Part shown: one piece after another, positions 22,301 to 33,248 of the stretch | Position numbering within the stretch: position 1 is the first letter of the stretch | How the letters are laid out: each line of letters starts with the position of its first letter | Assembly: GCA_034231615.1 (NCBI GenBank) | Contig: CM067315.1 | Span: 37,757,129 to 37,821,128 of the forward strand | Direction: 5' to 3' | Length of the DNA stretch: 64,000 nt | From: Meghimatium bilineatum | Taxonomy: Eukaryota > Mollusca > Gastropoda > Stylommatophora > Philomycidae | The notes under the pieces: model-generated | The model's input: only the letters and a program-made list of their open reading frames with translations | What the model was told of the DNA's origin: nothing | The model's database searches: none | Position numbers and translations under genes: made by a program

Positions 22301-23665
22301 TAGTCGTAACCTTCGATAACAGTTACCATGTTGTTCCGACAGGCCGACGTTGTGCTTGAACTAGTTACGGGCATGGCGTGGGTTGGCGGGACAACAAAGA
22401 AACCTGTCGCAAGGGCCAGACCAGCATTGTGCCCTGATGTCGACGTCTGTTTAGGTGGCATTGGACTCGAAACACCATCGAGTCGAATGGCTGCTGGAAC
22501 AGAGGGCGAAGCACTTATGGGAATGCCCCACGTGATCTGAGGCCAGTTTTCTAATCAAGAATCAAGAACTACTTATAGTACGGCTAGGATAAGAAATACT
22601 ATTTCGAATGTGTGCGCGCACCTCGCTCCGCGTGTAGCGGGCAGAAATAATGAGCGCGTAGTACAAATCATAGGAAAATTTAAAAATTATGTAAATTGGA
22701 AAAGAAACAGATTATGTATAATCTTATCGTCCATATCTAGAGTTGAACTCAGGGATTGTCGGGATGTGACGTCACGACAGCCATTGATTTCATTGGTGTT
22801 ACACGGACATCCGTTATGTCCGCTAGTTAAAATGTAAACATTGTGCTATTTATAGCAAAGACTTAAACCGTAGTTTTACCAAAATACTTTACGTAGACAG
22901 CTAATGAAAATTATTGAAAAAAATCAAATAGCGTAGTTTTTTTTATGCCGAAATATGACTATATATTAACTTGGGACTCGGACCATTTTTGAATCTAGAT
23001 TTAAATGTATACCTTACTCTGTTTGACGGTACCATTTCATGTTTGTTTGACTAAACTAAAGGTGAACGATAAGACAATGTAGGCGGGCGCTAGATTGTCA
23101 GTTGATGATATTGGGGCGATAAATCTTTGGAGAACACTGAAAGAATATGCATAATCTAACTGTATCTACTATAGAAATCTGTCTAACTGTCTGTATATAT
23201 GCCTGTCTGTTAGACTTTCCATCTATCTGCATGCCTGTATCTTTTTGTATGTACAGATAGCATAAACTTTGCATGCGGAGAGAAATATATTAATGTGCAC
23301 TTTAATCCCATCACGAATTGTATAGACAATTATTTCATTGTTCCGTTATTTCATCGTCTTATCTAAGACTTCATCACCTTGTGCACTCCTGTACTTTCAC
23401 AATCACGCAGGATGAGTTTAACAGGCGTAGGTATTTCCTATTTCAAACGTTATCCTAGTCAGCTGATAGTATCTTAGAGAAAAACGTATATTCCCTCCCA
23501 CGTGATGTGATGGTCTGTTCTGGAAACTCGTGGAGAGAAAAGACTTTGATTGTTGGACGAAAATCTAACACATAACATAATATAAATATATGAGTGTTTA
23601 TTTTGTATGGAACACCGAGGAGTGACATTTGTGTGGTTGGTGTATACATGGATGCTTAGTAAGTT
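22301..23665. other. unassigned region with GC-richer patches
   Basis: 22320-22540 is GC-richer and carries a 70-codon frame without recognised domain. Around 22765-22860 a full CRE palindrome TGACGTCA, an ATTGG (inverted CCAAT) and TATTTATAGC follow one another in promoter-like order. No downstream exon is recognised, so this remains a guess. The rest is AT-rich with no repeat family seen. Confidence 0.3.
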
Positions 23666-23669
23666 GAAG

Positions 23670-23960
23670 AGGATCTCTGTGGCGTAGTAGTAAAGTTATT
23701 AGCTGCGTGTTCACAAGCTAGTATGTTGCATGTCATGCCGTGGCGTCATGTTTACAATGACATTGTTTTCAGAGTTCCTTTGGGAAATGTCATGCCGTGG
23801 CGTCATGTTTACAATGACATTGTTTTCAGAGTTCCTTTGGGAAATGTCATGCCGTGGCGTCATGTTTACAATGATATTGTTTTCATAGTTCCTTTTGGAT
23901 TACCGAAGTTACGAAGTTGAGTACTAAGAGTGGTGCTCTTGGCAAAACCATGTGATGTTT
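23670..23960 (+). mobile_element. SINE-E copy with 57-bp internal expansion
   Basis: The head TCTCTGTGGCGTAGTAGTAA resembles an A-box. The later part (TCAGAGTTCC, CCGAAGTTACGAAGTTGAG, TACTAAGAGTGGTGCTCTT) parallels the SINE-E copy at 56885-57090 (CGGAGTTACGTGCTACGAG, TGATACTCT). Between them the segment TGTCATGCCGTGGCGTCATG to TTCCTTTGGGAAA is present three times with a 57-bp period (23731-23900). Confidence 0.65.
23731..23900 (+). repeat. 57-bp minisatellite, 3 copies, inside SINE-E
   Basis: Three head-to-tail copies beginning at 23734, 23791 and 23848 with two or three substitutions. Confidence 0.95.
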
Positions 23961-23984
23961 TGATGAGAGCGTGTGTGACGTAGA

Positions 23985-24278
23985 TTGTGGCAGTGAAAGA
24001 CTCCAAGTCACAACTCCTGCTGAAGACTGCTTCATACGGCTGTGTCACCTCTGAATCACCTCGATTTGCATCTGCGTCTTTCACAGCCAAGTCAATGCCA
24101 GCAGCTCGTCGAATTTCAGATCATACGGTCAAGAACAAGCTACACGATACTGGTCTTTGGTATAGAAGACCCTACAGAGGTCCTGCTCATACGGACCGCC
24201 GGAACCGACTGCGGTGGGGGAACCAACATCGTCAATGGATCGTTGGGGATGACTGGAGACGGGCTTAGTTTAGTTAAA
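23985..24278 (+). pseudogene. Tc1/mariner transposase fragment (helix-turn-helix to first catalytic block)
   Basis: A 93-codon frame reads ISDHTVKNKLHDTGLWYRRP and YRGPAHTDRRNRLRWGNQHR, then QWIVGDDWRRA and a stop where Tc1 transposases have VLFSDE. The order HTVRxRLxxxGLxxRRP...RxxRLxWxxxHxxW...DWxxVxFSDE is that of the second DNA-binding helix-turn-helix and the start of the DDE domain of Tc1-like transposases. Only this piece is present. The stop replaces the first catalytic Asp region. No terminal inverted repeats were found. Confidence 0.75.
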
Positions 24279-24371
24279 ATCTGAAAGTTTCTTCATGTCA
24301 AGGTTGAAATGTTAATTTCGTAATATAAAATTTTGGTACACATTTGAAATAATGATAATAGTAATTATATT

Positions 24372-24406
<35 letters not shown>

Positions 24407-24770
24407 TAGAGATAATACTCTGCGATACAGGGGTAGTTATTGATAAAAAGTGAACTATAAATAACATTTTTCAAACATTCAGCAAACTTTATAATTAATA
24501 GGACTAAAGTTACCCAAGGGCGACAAGTTATAACCTGCGTAGAATTGAATGTATTAATAATTCAATAATTCAACCATTCAGATATCGCAGACATTGCAAA
24601 TGGAAAAACATCCAGTGATGCCCCTAACCTGCATACAGTAGACCTATGTGATTTGAAGGAATACGTTTACAATAGGAAAACAAACACAATTAATTTTTTT
24701 TTAAATTGACGTGCATTCTTCAAATGCACCTAAGACTTTCATTTGTTTTGTTGTCTGTTGCCTATCCCCA
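24279..24770. other. no recognisable feature; (AT)n at 24376-24406
   Basis: AT-rich DNA with a short AT microsatellite. Confidence 0.5.
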
Positions 24771-24814
24771 GGTCAGGTGGTGTATTCGTAGCTTCTATAC
24801 TTGCAATGATGGTA

Positions 24815-25083
24815 AAAAAAGTAAAGTAACCCATAGCATTTATTAATGCCGTAGGGGTGTGAGATGTTAGCGATCTCACATTTCACAGGCTCTGTAAATG
24901 AGGGAGGTAGCCATCTCCTCTCCCTTGCAGTCTTTACTTCCCGGATTAATCCGGTACCCATTTAAGGCTGGGTCGACCTGGGAGCCATTGCGATCTGAAA
25001 ACATTTCCGCCTCAGCTGGGGAATGAAGCCAGGACCACTCACATGCGAAGCCAGTGTGCTAACCACTGCACTAACGCGGCTCA
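24815..25083 (-). mobile_element. SINE-A copy, antisense, no clear TSD
   Basis: GTAAAGTAACCCATAGCATT at the left is the reversed tail. GGAATGAAGCCAGGACCACT and GCACTAACGCGGCTC at the right are the reversed tRNA-like head. The copy is nearly full length. I could not find a convincing duplication at its edges. Confidence 0.88.
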
Positions 25084-25164
25084 AGGGGTTTGTGAAGGAG
25101 ATGTAGTCTGCGTTTCAGAGCCAAATGTGTTACTCTCGTTGAAGTATAGTCATGTTTATTCAAG

Positions 25165-25345
25165 ATGGTCTTAACTTAATGTTGTCTATCCATCTTTTCC
25201 CTGGTCTGCCCCTTGGCTATGTACCCTGATTTTGTTATAAGTTCTTATTAAAAATTGATTGTTCATCCTCGTAATATGCCCAAACCCTTTCATCTATTGA
25301 TTTTCTGTTTATTCGTTGCATGATGTTATGTCTATTTGTATAGGC
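25165..25345 (-). pseudogene. LINE C-terminal fragment, antisense
   Basis: Reversed, the sequence gives INRKSIDERVWAYYEDEQSI and GRPGKRWIDN-type text, matching the WFGHxMRM...GRPRKRWID block of the LINE relics at 18005-18300 and 40105-40415, with frameshifts. Confidence 0.55.
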
Positions 25346-26094
25346 CTAATTGTCTCAAAAATTGAAGACAAAATTAAACCAACGTCTCTGAGAAACGAAC
25401 ACCGACCTAACTAATCTATGGTTATAGTGTTCTACACTATAACGACTAACGACTGCACCATGAAACGAATATACTTCAATGTCTAAAAATGTATTTATAT
25501 AAATATTATGTAATCCTGTGGTCAGTGCGGATCGATTGTAATGTAGATATTAAAATTCTTCTATATATGTGATTGATTCATTATACAAAAAATTAGCAGA
25601 AACGCAAGTACAAAGAATAATGAACCTGTTAAAACAGAGTAAACAACGATTGAAACAAAGTACACGTCGATTGAAATGAAACATAATTATTTTCAGTAGA
25701 CATATTGTTATTTGTTTACATTTTTATATCAATTTTTGCAACGGCTGGAAGGTAAGTAAATTGTAAGGAATTGCAAATCACATGAACCGTCAACTTTACC
25801 GGACCAAATGAGAGCGTTTGTGACTTCTCTTATTGGCTACAGGTGAGATTACTACCTAATTATTTCCCGTGTCAAATTTCATTGGAATCTGTCACGCCAT
25901 TGAGATTTTTATACAAAGAGAGCTTCTGAAAACTTTCTTTCGATGACATTAAACACTGACTCATTTCCTGTGTGGTACTTTGAAAATGAGTCTATCACTT
26001 GGAAAATGGTAACTTGAAATGAAGCAGGGCATTTCGAGAGCTTTTTGTTCATTATCATGAATAAATATCATCTAGTGTGGAGTAGATTGTAACG
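25346..26094. other. no recognisable feature
   Basis: AT-rich, stop-rich DNA. Confidence 0.5.
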
Positions 26095-26212
26095 TTGAAT
26101 ATCATTTTGCCTGTTTCCCCATTGAATATCATTTTGCCTCTTTCCCCATTGAATATTATTTTGCCTGTTTACGCATTGAACATTATTGTGCCTGTTTCCC
26201 CCCAAAATACTG
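26095..26212. repeat. 27-bp minisatellite, 4 copies
   Basis: The unit is ATTGAATATCATTTTGCCTG plus TTTCCCC, with variants. Confidence 0.9.
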
Positions 26213-26224
26213 TACTGGTAGATC

Positions 26225-26550
26225 TACGGGGCGACTAATTAGCTAGCCTCGCCACCACAACAGATAGTCAGCCTATGGACCGAGCAGACATACTCATTGC
26301 TCTACGTGAATCTTCACGATCAGAGGATTTTGAGATGAATAAGCATGAGGCAATATCAAGAATGCGCTTATTGGGAGTGAGGATGGGCGTGGCTCGTAGA
26401 GAACCCCTGACAAAGTTTTCAAAAAGAGTAGTGAACCAACAGAGAAACGGAACCATCAGCCGTTATTCCTTGAGATATTTACTGAAGCAGAGATCTGAGC
26501 ATCTATGGACTTTTCCGGTGTGTGAAGAGGATAATCAACAGACCTAATAC
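26225..26550 (+). pseudogene. RNase H/C-terminal fragment of a non-LTR retrotransposon
   Basis: The frame at 26275-26547, plus a few in-frame codons before it (LASLATTTDSQ), reads MDRADILIALRESSRSEDFE and SRMRLLGVRMGVARREPLTK, FSKRVVNQQRNGTISRYSLR and RSEHLWTFPVCEEDN. It aligns along its length with the antisense fragment at 30887-31240, which additionally carries PGHMSVRGNKRADQLAS, the end of an RNase H domain. The HLWTxPVC motif looks like a terminal zinc-binding piece. The rest of the element is absent. Confidence 0.7.
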
Positions 26551-27145
26551 CTAATACTGGTACATATAGTCAACACTACACGAAGTAGTTTTGTTACCTT
26601 CTGAGAAAATGAGTCTATACCATTTACAATAAAATAATCATGGAGTTCTTTAAGAGGTAAATTATTTGTCTCATGTGCATATACGATTTGAAATATTATT
26701 TTCTACTAAGTTGTTATCAAAGAATGGATAATGTTTTAATAAATTATTCAATATATTCTCGTGGAATTATGTGCTGTAATCTTTAAATTTACCCTCAGAT
26801 ACTAATTCAAGAAACTTAAGATGACGACAGTATTCAAATTTGATTTTTATTGTGTAATAGGCGAATCTATAATTGTTTAAATCAGCACTTTCAAATAAAC
26901 GTTTTTCTCAGCAATATACGTAAGATTTTCATTCAATAGCAAGCTTTTCTCAATCTGTCAGAAAAAGTATCTTTCCTTAAGCTCTCTGTATATTTCTTAT
27001 CTATACATTTATGTCATTATGACATGTTACAATGCTCGCTGTTGATGACCGTATGAGTTTGAAAAGGTGATCAATATGATTGAGAGAAGCTTCGAAAACA
27101 CACAGCAAGTATAGACATATTGGGTCATCCATGTATTTCCTGTTC
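26551..27145. other. no recognisable feature
   Basis: AT-rich DNA with no recognised repeat. Confidence 0.5.
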
Positions 27146-27158
27146 CCTACTGCACAGG

Positions 27159-27413
27159 AGCCGCGTTAGCGCACTGGCTTCGCATATGAGTGGTCCTGGG
27201 TTCATTCCCCAGTTGAGGCGGAAATGTTTTCTGATCGCAACGGCTCCCAGGTCGACCCAGCCTTAAATGGGTACCGGATTAATCCGGGAAGTAAAGACTG
27301 CGAGGGAGAGGAGATCGCTACCGCCCTCATTTGCAGAGCCTGCGAAATGTGAGATCGCTAACATCTCACACCCCTACGGCATTAATAAATGCTATGGGTT
27401 ACTTTACTTTACT
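27159..27413 (+). mobile_element. SINE-A copy, A-box deleted, 11-bp TSD
   Basis: GAGCCGCGTTAGCGCACTGG shows an 11-12-bp deletion relative to copy 1 (TAGCTCAGTGGTTAGCGC is reduced to TAGCGC), removing the core of the A-box. The copy is flanked by TACTGCACAGG at 27148-27158 and 27414-27424. Confidence 0.92.
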
Positions 27414-27689
27414 TACTGCACAGGTAACAGTTTCCTTGTCACACTTATTGTTTTCATCGTCAATAATTTCATTAAAAACGGAGTATAACTCTTTGAAATG
27501 TTTATTTTACTGTAAATACTGCTCGGGAACGCAACTTTCATCTCGTAGTACACGCTTGTGGCAGCTTGGATGCCCTATCACTTAACAAAACTGTTATTTT
27601 TGAAGAGTTATTGCAAAATGTGAGAAAAGTAGTTACGGCACAGACAAACTTATATTTTTTGAACCATACAGATGTACCTTCAGTTGATG

Positions 27690-27738
27690 CGCATAGTTGG
27701 TGCGCATAGTTGGTGCGCATAGTTGGTGCGCATAGCAA
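27690..27738. repeat. 13-bp tandem repeat, 4 copies
   Basis: GCGCATAGTTGGT is repeated four times. Confidence 0.9.
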
Positions 27739-28087
27739 TGTATAAAGAGAGCATGTGAGCAAAATTTCTGAACTATTTTTAGAACTCTTCCTTGTCCCCC
27801 TTCCATTGCTGAGGCGCCATCATATGTCCGACTTAACTACCAGTAGTTATGCAAAACTTGCCGTATGAGTTCAGATAAACCTGCAACAGTTTTGTTCTTG
27901 GAAATGTAATAATAAACAAATCGTTCCTCTATTCTATCATTTAAACAATATCTAATTATACTAATTTGAGCCTTACACGACACATCTAGAGTCTCGTTAA
28001 CTTGAATGGAAATAAATGGAGACTTTTTCATTTCACATTTGACTCGCTCATTTAACGCATCATTTATTACTTCAGTTAAATCATTTT

Positions 28088-28247
28088 GGGTGTCTGGCGT
28101 AGTGCCTTTTAGAAATGTTGGGTGTCTGGCGTAGTGCCTTTTAGAAATTGTGGGTGTCTGGCGTAGTGCCTTTTAGAAATGTTGGGTGTCTGGCGTAGTG
28201 CCTTTTAGAAATTTTGGGTGTCTGGCGTAGTGCCTTTTAGAAATGAA
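28088..28247. repeat. 32-bp minisatellite, 5 copies, inside the hAT-like transposase
   Basis: The unit GGGTGTCTGGCGTAGTGCCT plus TTTAGAAATGTT lies exactly between the two conserved transposase blocks, so it grew from transposase coding sequence. Confidence 0.95.
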
Positions 28248-28430
28248 GACGACTACACGCGATATCTCACTATGGACTCATTTTGTGCGAATAACTCTAA
28301 TAATTCTAAAATAATTTCCTTTGTATGCGTCACTTTCATCCTCTCTGTGTCCACGGAATGTTAGTTCCTGTTAACTGAAACATTCTACGAACTGAATGAG
28401 TCGCTGCAAGTATTGTCTGTTTGAAGACAC

Positions 28431-28690
28431 TACCCCAATCTTGGAAAATATCAAGAGTCAACAGCTCAAAGGGTTTGAAAACATCAGCAGACTACCATCA
28501 GACAGCATATCACAGCAAGCTATGCTACGCAGATACAGTGAAGGCAGACCTAGAGGCCGACCACAAAACGATGGACCGCCAAGATCAAAGAGACAATAAA
28601 TTCCACAAATATACTCAGCCCACAGGGGGGTCATATCCAGACAATTCTTCTACCTCTGACGCTGAAAGGCAACAAAAGGTTTAGCGAATA
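28431..28690 (+). mobile_element. LINE-like insertion in the hAT-like pseudogene
   Basis: The hAT-like reading is interrupted here. The insert contains GRPRGRPQNDGPPRSKRQ or, in the next frame, RPTTKRWTAKIKETI, similar to the GRPxxRWxDxIKE tail of LINEs. Its ends are not resolved and no TSD is seen. Confidence 0.45.
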
Positions 28691-29030
28691 GATATATAGA
28701 TAGAAGAGAGAAGCTCGCTATCCGCTAGTGCGTGTAAGCCGAGCAGCTTCCGATAAAATATATTCGATTCGTGTCTTGCCTAACATATGAAATGCCTCAT
28801 TGTACATTAGATGCTGTTTTGAAAACTGGTGTTTTACTGCTTTTCTAGTTAAGTTGCTTAAATTACAAATGCCTTCCTAGTATCATTCAAAATCTTTAGC
28901 CCCAAACAGAAAATATATATAGAAAAACATTTTTTTGTTTTTCAAGTTATCCAAGGAAATCTGTCATACCAGAACGATTGAAAATATCGATTTCTATGAT
29001 TACGAAATTCTTTAATTGACAACAGCGGAA

Positions 29031-29796
29031 TCGATATTTTAACTTTCAACGTACATCGCTGTTCGTATGATAAATTACATACAGGAGTTGTCTAAGGAAA
29101 GTTAAGAATATTTGATTCTGGTAAATTTACTTTTATCATATTTCAATAGTTATACGCCACAAAATTAATTACACAAAAAAACACGAGGCGCTTATGGCTA
29201 ATGCACAAATAAAATATTGTAGCGGATATCGAATTTTCGTTTTTAGTTCCTATAACTACATATAATCATAAATTATTTCTATGCGTGTGGTTGGTCTGAA
29301 GCCAGGATCTAAAACAACAATTCAATCGACCTTACAAGATCAAAGGGCAGGTCTTCAGCAGCCAATGAATGTTGCAGCTCTGAAGTAAAATATACGCTAA
29401 AATGTTTTGGTTTCAAGGGCGGATAATTTTTAAAGAAAAGCAGATACGTGCGATTATCTTTTTGTAATGTATATATAATTTATGGAAGGGACGTCGAGCA
29501 TTTTAGCGTCTATTATTTCTAAGTAATTGGTGTTTTTTCGTATTCTGTTTTTAGACAATTTCACAGAACATGTTTGTCGAGAGGTAGCAATGGACGAATG
29601 CTGGTCTACATGCTGGCAAAAACCATCCATTCTGCAGTAAAGTCACCTAGAGATCTATTCATAAAGTTTTAGCCATACAATTCGCGCAATCCTCAAATTT
29701 ACATGATTCCATGATGCAGCACGTGAAGTTGATTTTTATGTTAGTGGATAATCCTGGTAAACAATGAGTGTATGCATCATTGTTTCTCATAAACGT
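29031..29796. other. no recognisable feature
   Basis: AT-rich DNA with no recognised family. Confidence 0.5.
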
Positions 29797-29957
29797 GGAC
29801 TTATCTGACAAAGTACTGACTTTCGACGCGGAATAATTTGACAAAGCAGGACCTGCGATGCGGACTTATCTGACAAAGCACTGACTTTCGACGCGGACTT
29901 ATCTGACAGAGCACTGTCTTTCGACGCGGACTTATCTGACAGAGCATTGACTGTCGT
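29797..29957. repeat. 33-bp minisatellite, about 4.5 copies
   Basis: The unit GCGGACTTATCTGACAAAGC plus ACTGACTTTCGAC gives the antisense SDKSASK-type peptide repeat because 33 bp is eleven codons. Confidence 0.93.
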
Positions 29958-30115
29958 CAGTAGAAAACTTCTGTACAGAAAATAAGTAGAATTTCCCTCG
30001 TTAAGTTGTTTATTATTGTCGTTTTTTCGTGAGTCACTATTTATATACTTGGAGTCGCCTGCCAAAAATAGCCAAGGCTGACCAACGAAATCACTGAAAT
30101 AATCAAAAGTGGCCT
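29945..30115. mobile_element. foldback family F, single-arm copy
   Basis: TTTATTATTGTCG, GAGTCACTATTTATATACTT, GGAGTCGCCTGCCAAAAATA and GCCAAGGCTGACCAACGAAA match 11137-11220. The preceding ACTGTCGTCAGTAGAA also matches 11280-11297. Confidence 0.65.
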
Positions 30116-30815
30116 TTCATGTCTTCACTACACAGATTTATTATTATACTGGAACCTTGTAATAGACAAAACTATGGCACAATTGGGTTCCCGTAAGATG
30201 TCTCAGAAAATGACGTATACAAACTTCCATTCATTCATCCCTCACGCTCACGCACATTAGTTTGGAAATCTCACGCTAGGAGCGAGCGCGCGTATTGTAG
30301 TAAAACCTGCAGCGCAAGATGAGAACCGCGTATTTTTGTAAGAACAGGGGTGGCACGGATAAGGGTTAAAACAATATCACTTTATTTATGAAAAAAAAAC
30401 ACCCGGAAAGTACATGGGAAAAATATGGTTTATAAAGTGGTTGAAAGTGTAAGACCAGTCTTATTCTGTACATCGTTGATATGAATACGAGGTGTATACT
30501 AAATGTAATACGAAGATATTGATTCTATACCGGACGCGAAATATCAGAAATCAGTCCAAGAACACCTGGACATTTATTATAACTGGTAAGCAGTTCATTT
30601 AATGTTTATATGTAATATCATGGGTATGCATTCTTCAGAATATTGTATGTTGTGAAATTATTCACGTCTTTGTTTCTTACTTATTGTATGTTTCCTGTCT
30701 TTGTACATGTAAAACAAGCGGTATATTTATTTTCTATATTTTTTTTCAAGGAAATTATCAAGTGAACATTTAGGAAATAAATAGGTTTGCTAAGATAGAA
30801 AACTGCTATCGTAAA
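30116..30815. other. no recognisable feature
   Basis: No recognised repeat. A GC-richer patch at 30235-30360 includes CGAGCGCGCG. Confidence 0.5.
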
Positions 30816-31350
30816 GATTATGTGATGTGATATATAGTTTTGTGATGTGACATATGGTTATGTTATGTGACATATGATTATGTTAGATAGTTAGTCTTCG
30901 GATCATCATCACTGTAAACTGGACACGTCCAAAGTTGCTCCGATCTCTCCTTGGTGTATCCACCATTACACTTATGCTGACAGTACCGGCCCTATGTTGG
31001 TTGACCATCATTCTTCTGTGCCCTCCGAAAAGTTCACTTCTGTCAACACCGCATTTCAATCCCTGATCTTTAATCCTGGCCATTGAATCATCATCCACAC
31101 TAGTCTCACTCTCGCGTGTTATATCTCTTAAGGAGTTCAAAACGTCAGCGCGATTCATTGCCCCATCGCCCTGTGCCACAATCGCGCATGATGCCAGTTG
31201 ATCTGCTCTTTTATTGCCTCGAACACTCATATGTCCCGGCATGAAATATGATTATGTGATGTGACATATGATTATGTGATGTGACATATGATTATGTGAT
31301 GTGACATATGATTATGTGATGTGACATATGATTATGTGATGTGACATATG
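30816..31350. repeat. 20-bp minisatellite split by a LINE fragment
   Basis: The unit GTGATGTGACATATGATTAT has about three degenerate copies before 30887 and about six near-perfect copies after 31240. The segment in between is retrotransposon coding sequence. Confidence 0.95.
30887..31240 (-). pseudogene. RNase H/C-terminal fragment of a non-LTR retrotransposon, inside a minisatellite
   Basis: The antisense frame (about 119 codons) begins PGHMSVRGNKRADQLASCAI, the HxGxxGNxxADxLA end of RNase H, and continues MNRADVLNSLRDITRESETS, GLKCGVDRSELFGGHRRMMV and NQHRAGTVS. After a frame change it ends RSEQLWTCPV. It is homologous to 26225-26550. No tail or 3' UTR is present on either side, and both flanks are the 20-bp array. 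One frameshift near the end is the only lesion visible. Confidence 0.75.
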
Positions 31351-32105
31351 ATGTAGATAAGTGATTGTGTGCTAATTCAGTAGTCCATGGACTCATGCAT
31401 TAGATCAATGGTCATCAACGTTAACGGTACCGTCCCTCCCACCTGTCTGTGCTGAATCCTTCGGAAGTGGGGGGGGGGCGATAGTGGATTCAGAAACAAT
31501 TGGGGAACGATCTCAGGGTCGATGCTTCCTTATTGAAAAAAATTATAATATATATTTGAAAATAAACTATTTTGTGATATTGTAATATATTATAGAGTGT
31601 TTTAATTATTACAACAATATTCTTACTAATACAATACAATCACTTAATATGTGTTCCGAATTTTCATATTTAGAACATTGTATGAAACTGTACATAATGT
31701 TATTCGATCATACACTTTACAATCTCGACATATGGGTTATGTTTCATTAACATCGGTATAGCAATAACTGTGTGCAAGAGGAAGTACGTATTGACCACTA
31801 CTTCTTCAATAATTTAATGACAAAAGTAGCAATGTATCATTAGTTGCTTTTTACGTAGGAAATATCAAACGTCTTGAAGGCAAAAAAATGTTATAATTTG
31901 GGGGGGGGGGGGGGCGCGACGTTACAACATTCATGTCTTGGAAAGTGAGTGGTATTCAGAAATACTTTTGGAAACATATGCCTTAGATAAATATACATGT
32001 TTGAAATCGTTTGTGCTGAGTAATAATAGTTTTGATGTTAGATGTGTTCATTACTGTGAAGTAGAATTGTCTAGAATATGTCCCCACGTCTTCATCTGTT
32101 TCGCC
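31351..32105. other. no recognisable feature; G-runs
   Basis: Runs of nine or more G occur near 31470 and a run of about fourteen G at 31901-31914. Otherwise AT-rich. Confidence 0.5.
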
Positions 32106-32108
32106 CGC

Positions 32109-32612
32109 AAGTAATTTGATCAGTACCACAGTGTTTCCTGTCTCATCTTCTCCTGTTTGAGAACAAGTAATTTGATCAGTACCACAGTGTTTCCTGTCTC
32201 ATCTTCTCCTGTTTGAGAACAAGTAATTTGATCAGTACCACAATGTTTCCTGTCTCATCTTCTCCTGTTTGAGAACAAGTAATTTGATCAGTACCACAGT
32301 GTTTCCTGTCTCATCTTCTCCTGTTTGAGAACAAGTAATTTGATCAGTACCACAATGTTTCCTGTCTCATCTTCTCCTGTTTGAGAACAAGTAATTTGAT
32401 CAGTACCACAGTGTTTCCTGTCTCATCTTCTCCTGTTTGAGAACAAGTAATTTGATCAGTACCACAGTGTTTCCTGTCTCATCTTCTCCTGTTTGAGAAC
32501 AAGTAATTTGATCAGTACCACAGTGTTTCCTGTCTCATCTTCTCCTGTTTGAGAACAAGTAATTTGATCAGTACCACAGTGTTTCCTGTCTCATCTTCTC
32601 CGGTTTGAGAAC
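32109..32612. repeat. 56-bp minisatellite, 9 copies
   Basis: The unit starts AAGTAATTTGATCAGTACCA and ends CTCCTGTTTGAGAAC. Copies are almost identical, with a CAGTG/CAATG variant in copies 3 and 5. Confidence 0.98.
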
Positions 32613-32754
32613 CTACTCACTACTTCTACTAGTTATCATCACATACTGCTACTTAGAACATCACCATACTGAAGTAGCACTTAAATACATGTATATGTAA
32701 GATGTCAGAGTGTTTGTATGGTCCGCCAAATGGGCACAATCGCTGGTTATACCA

Positions 32755-33248
32755 CTGTCTAGAAAAGGGAATTTTAAAATGTGCAAAAATGTATAACAAT
32801 TACTCTTATCACTCACTCAAGCGAAGTTGTGTTCACGGTTTTGTTAAACAGATGGAATCAAACAACAGAAGAAATACTAGATGAAGAAAACGCTGATTTG
32901 TGTAAAAACAGAAGTTCTATAGAACAACATTTCAATATCAGAATAATCATTGAGAAGTAGTTACAACATTATCATGAAATCTATCATAACTTTATCGATT
33001 TCACTAAGGCATTCGATAGAGTATGGCAAAAAGGTTTATAAAAAACTATAAGAATTTTTTTTTTGAAAAATATAAAAGAACTCATTGAAGTACTATACAA
33101 AGTAGCAACTATTGATGTTTCAATTAATTGTGACATTGAACCTTTTTCATAACAACTGCAGAGGTTCGACATTGATGCATATTATCACCAGAGTTATTCA
33201 ATATATTTTTTGAACACATCGCAAAAATACAATCTATTATGAATTATA
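32755..33248 (+). pseudogene. LINE reverse transcriptase relic (fingers to palm)
   Basis: With frameshifts the plus strand reads KKGILKCAKM / LLLSL (the xKKGDxxxCxNYRxISL block), NADLCKNRSSIEQHFNIRII, IEK, then HNFIDFTKAFDRVWQKGL (the FIDFxKAFDxVW motif with the first catalytic Asp), ELIEVLYKVATIDVSINCDI and a weak QSYSIYF in place of SPxLFNIYF. Stops after QKGL and later, plus frame changes, make it a pseudogene. The YADD region and the C terminus are missing. Confidence 0.8.

Larger units (their letters stand above)
27830..29030 (-). pseudogene. hAT-like transposase pseudogene (ZMYM1/TTF-type zinc-finger family)
   Basis: Reading right to left: RNRYFQSFWYDRFPWIT near 28990-28950 is the TTF-type zinc-finger start (RxFxxxWYxxxPWL). 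Then comes a decayed stretch parallel to 54200-54370. At 28430 the frame resumes with SSNRQYLQRLIQFVECFS, QELTFRGHREDESDAYKGNY and FRIIRVIR, the GLAFRGHxExxxSxNxGNFLELL block. At 28075-27835 follow LTEVINDALNERVKCEMKKS, PFISIQVNETLDVSCKAQIS and IIRYC...RIEERFVYYYISKNKT, the catalytic-domain start. The VDExxD motif reads VNETLD, so an Asp is changed to Asn. The gene is broken by a 32-bp array (28088-28247), an inserted LINE scrap (28431-28690), stops and frameshifts. A sister copy is at 54009-54530. Confidence 0.8.

Noticed and set aside
32109-32612. CRISPR-like array
   Set aside because: The 56-bp units are contiguous with no variable spacers. The same applies to the 73-, 46- and 40-bp arrays, and the genome is eukaryotic.
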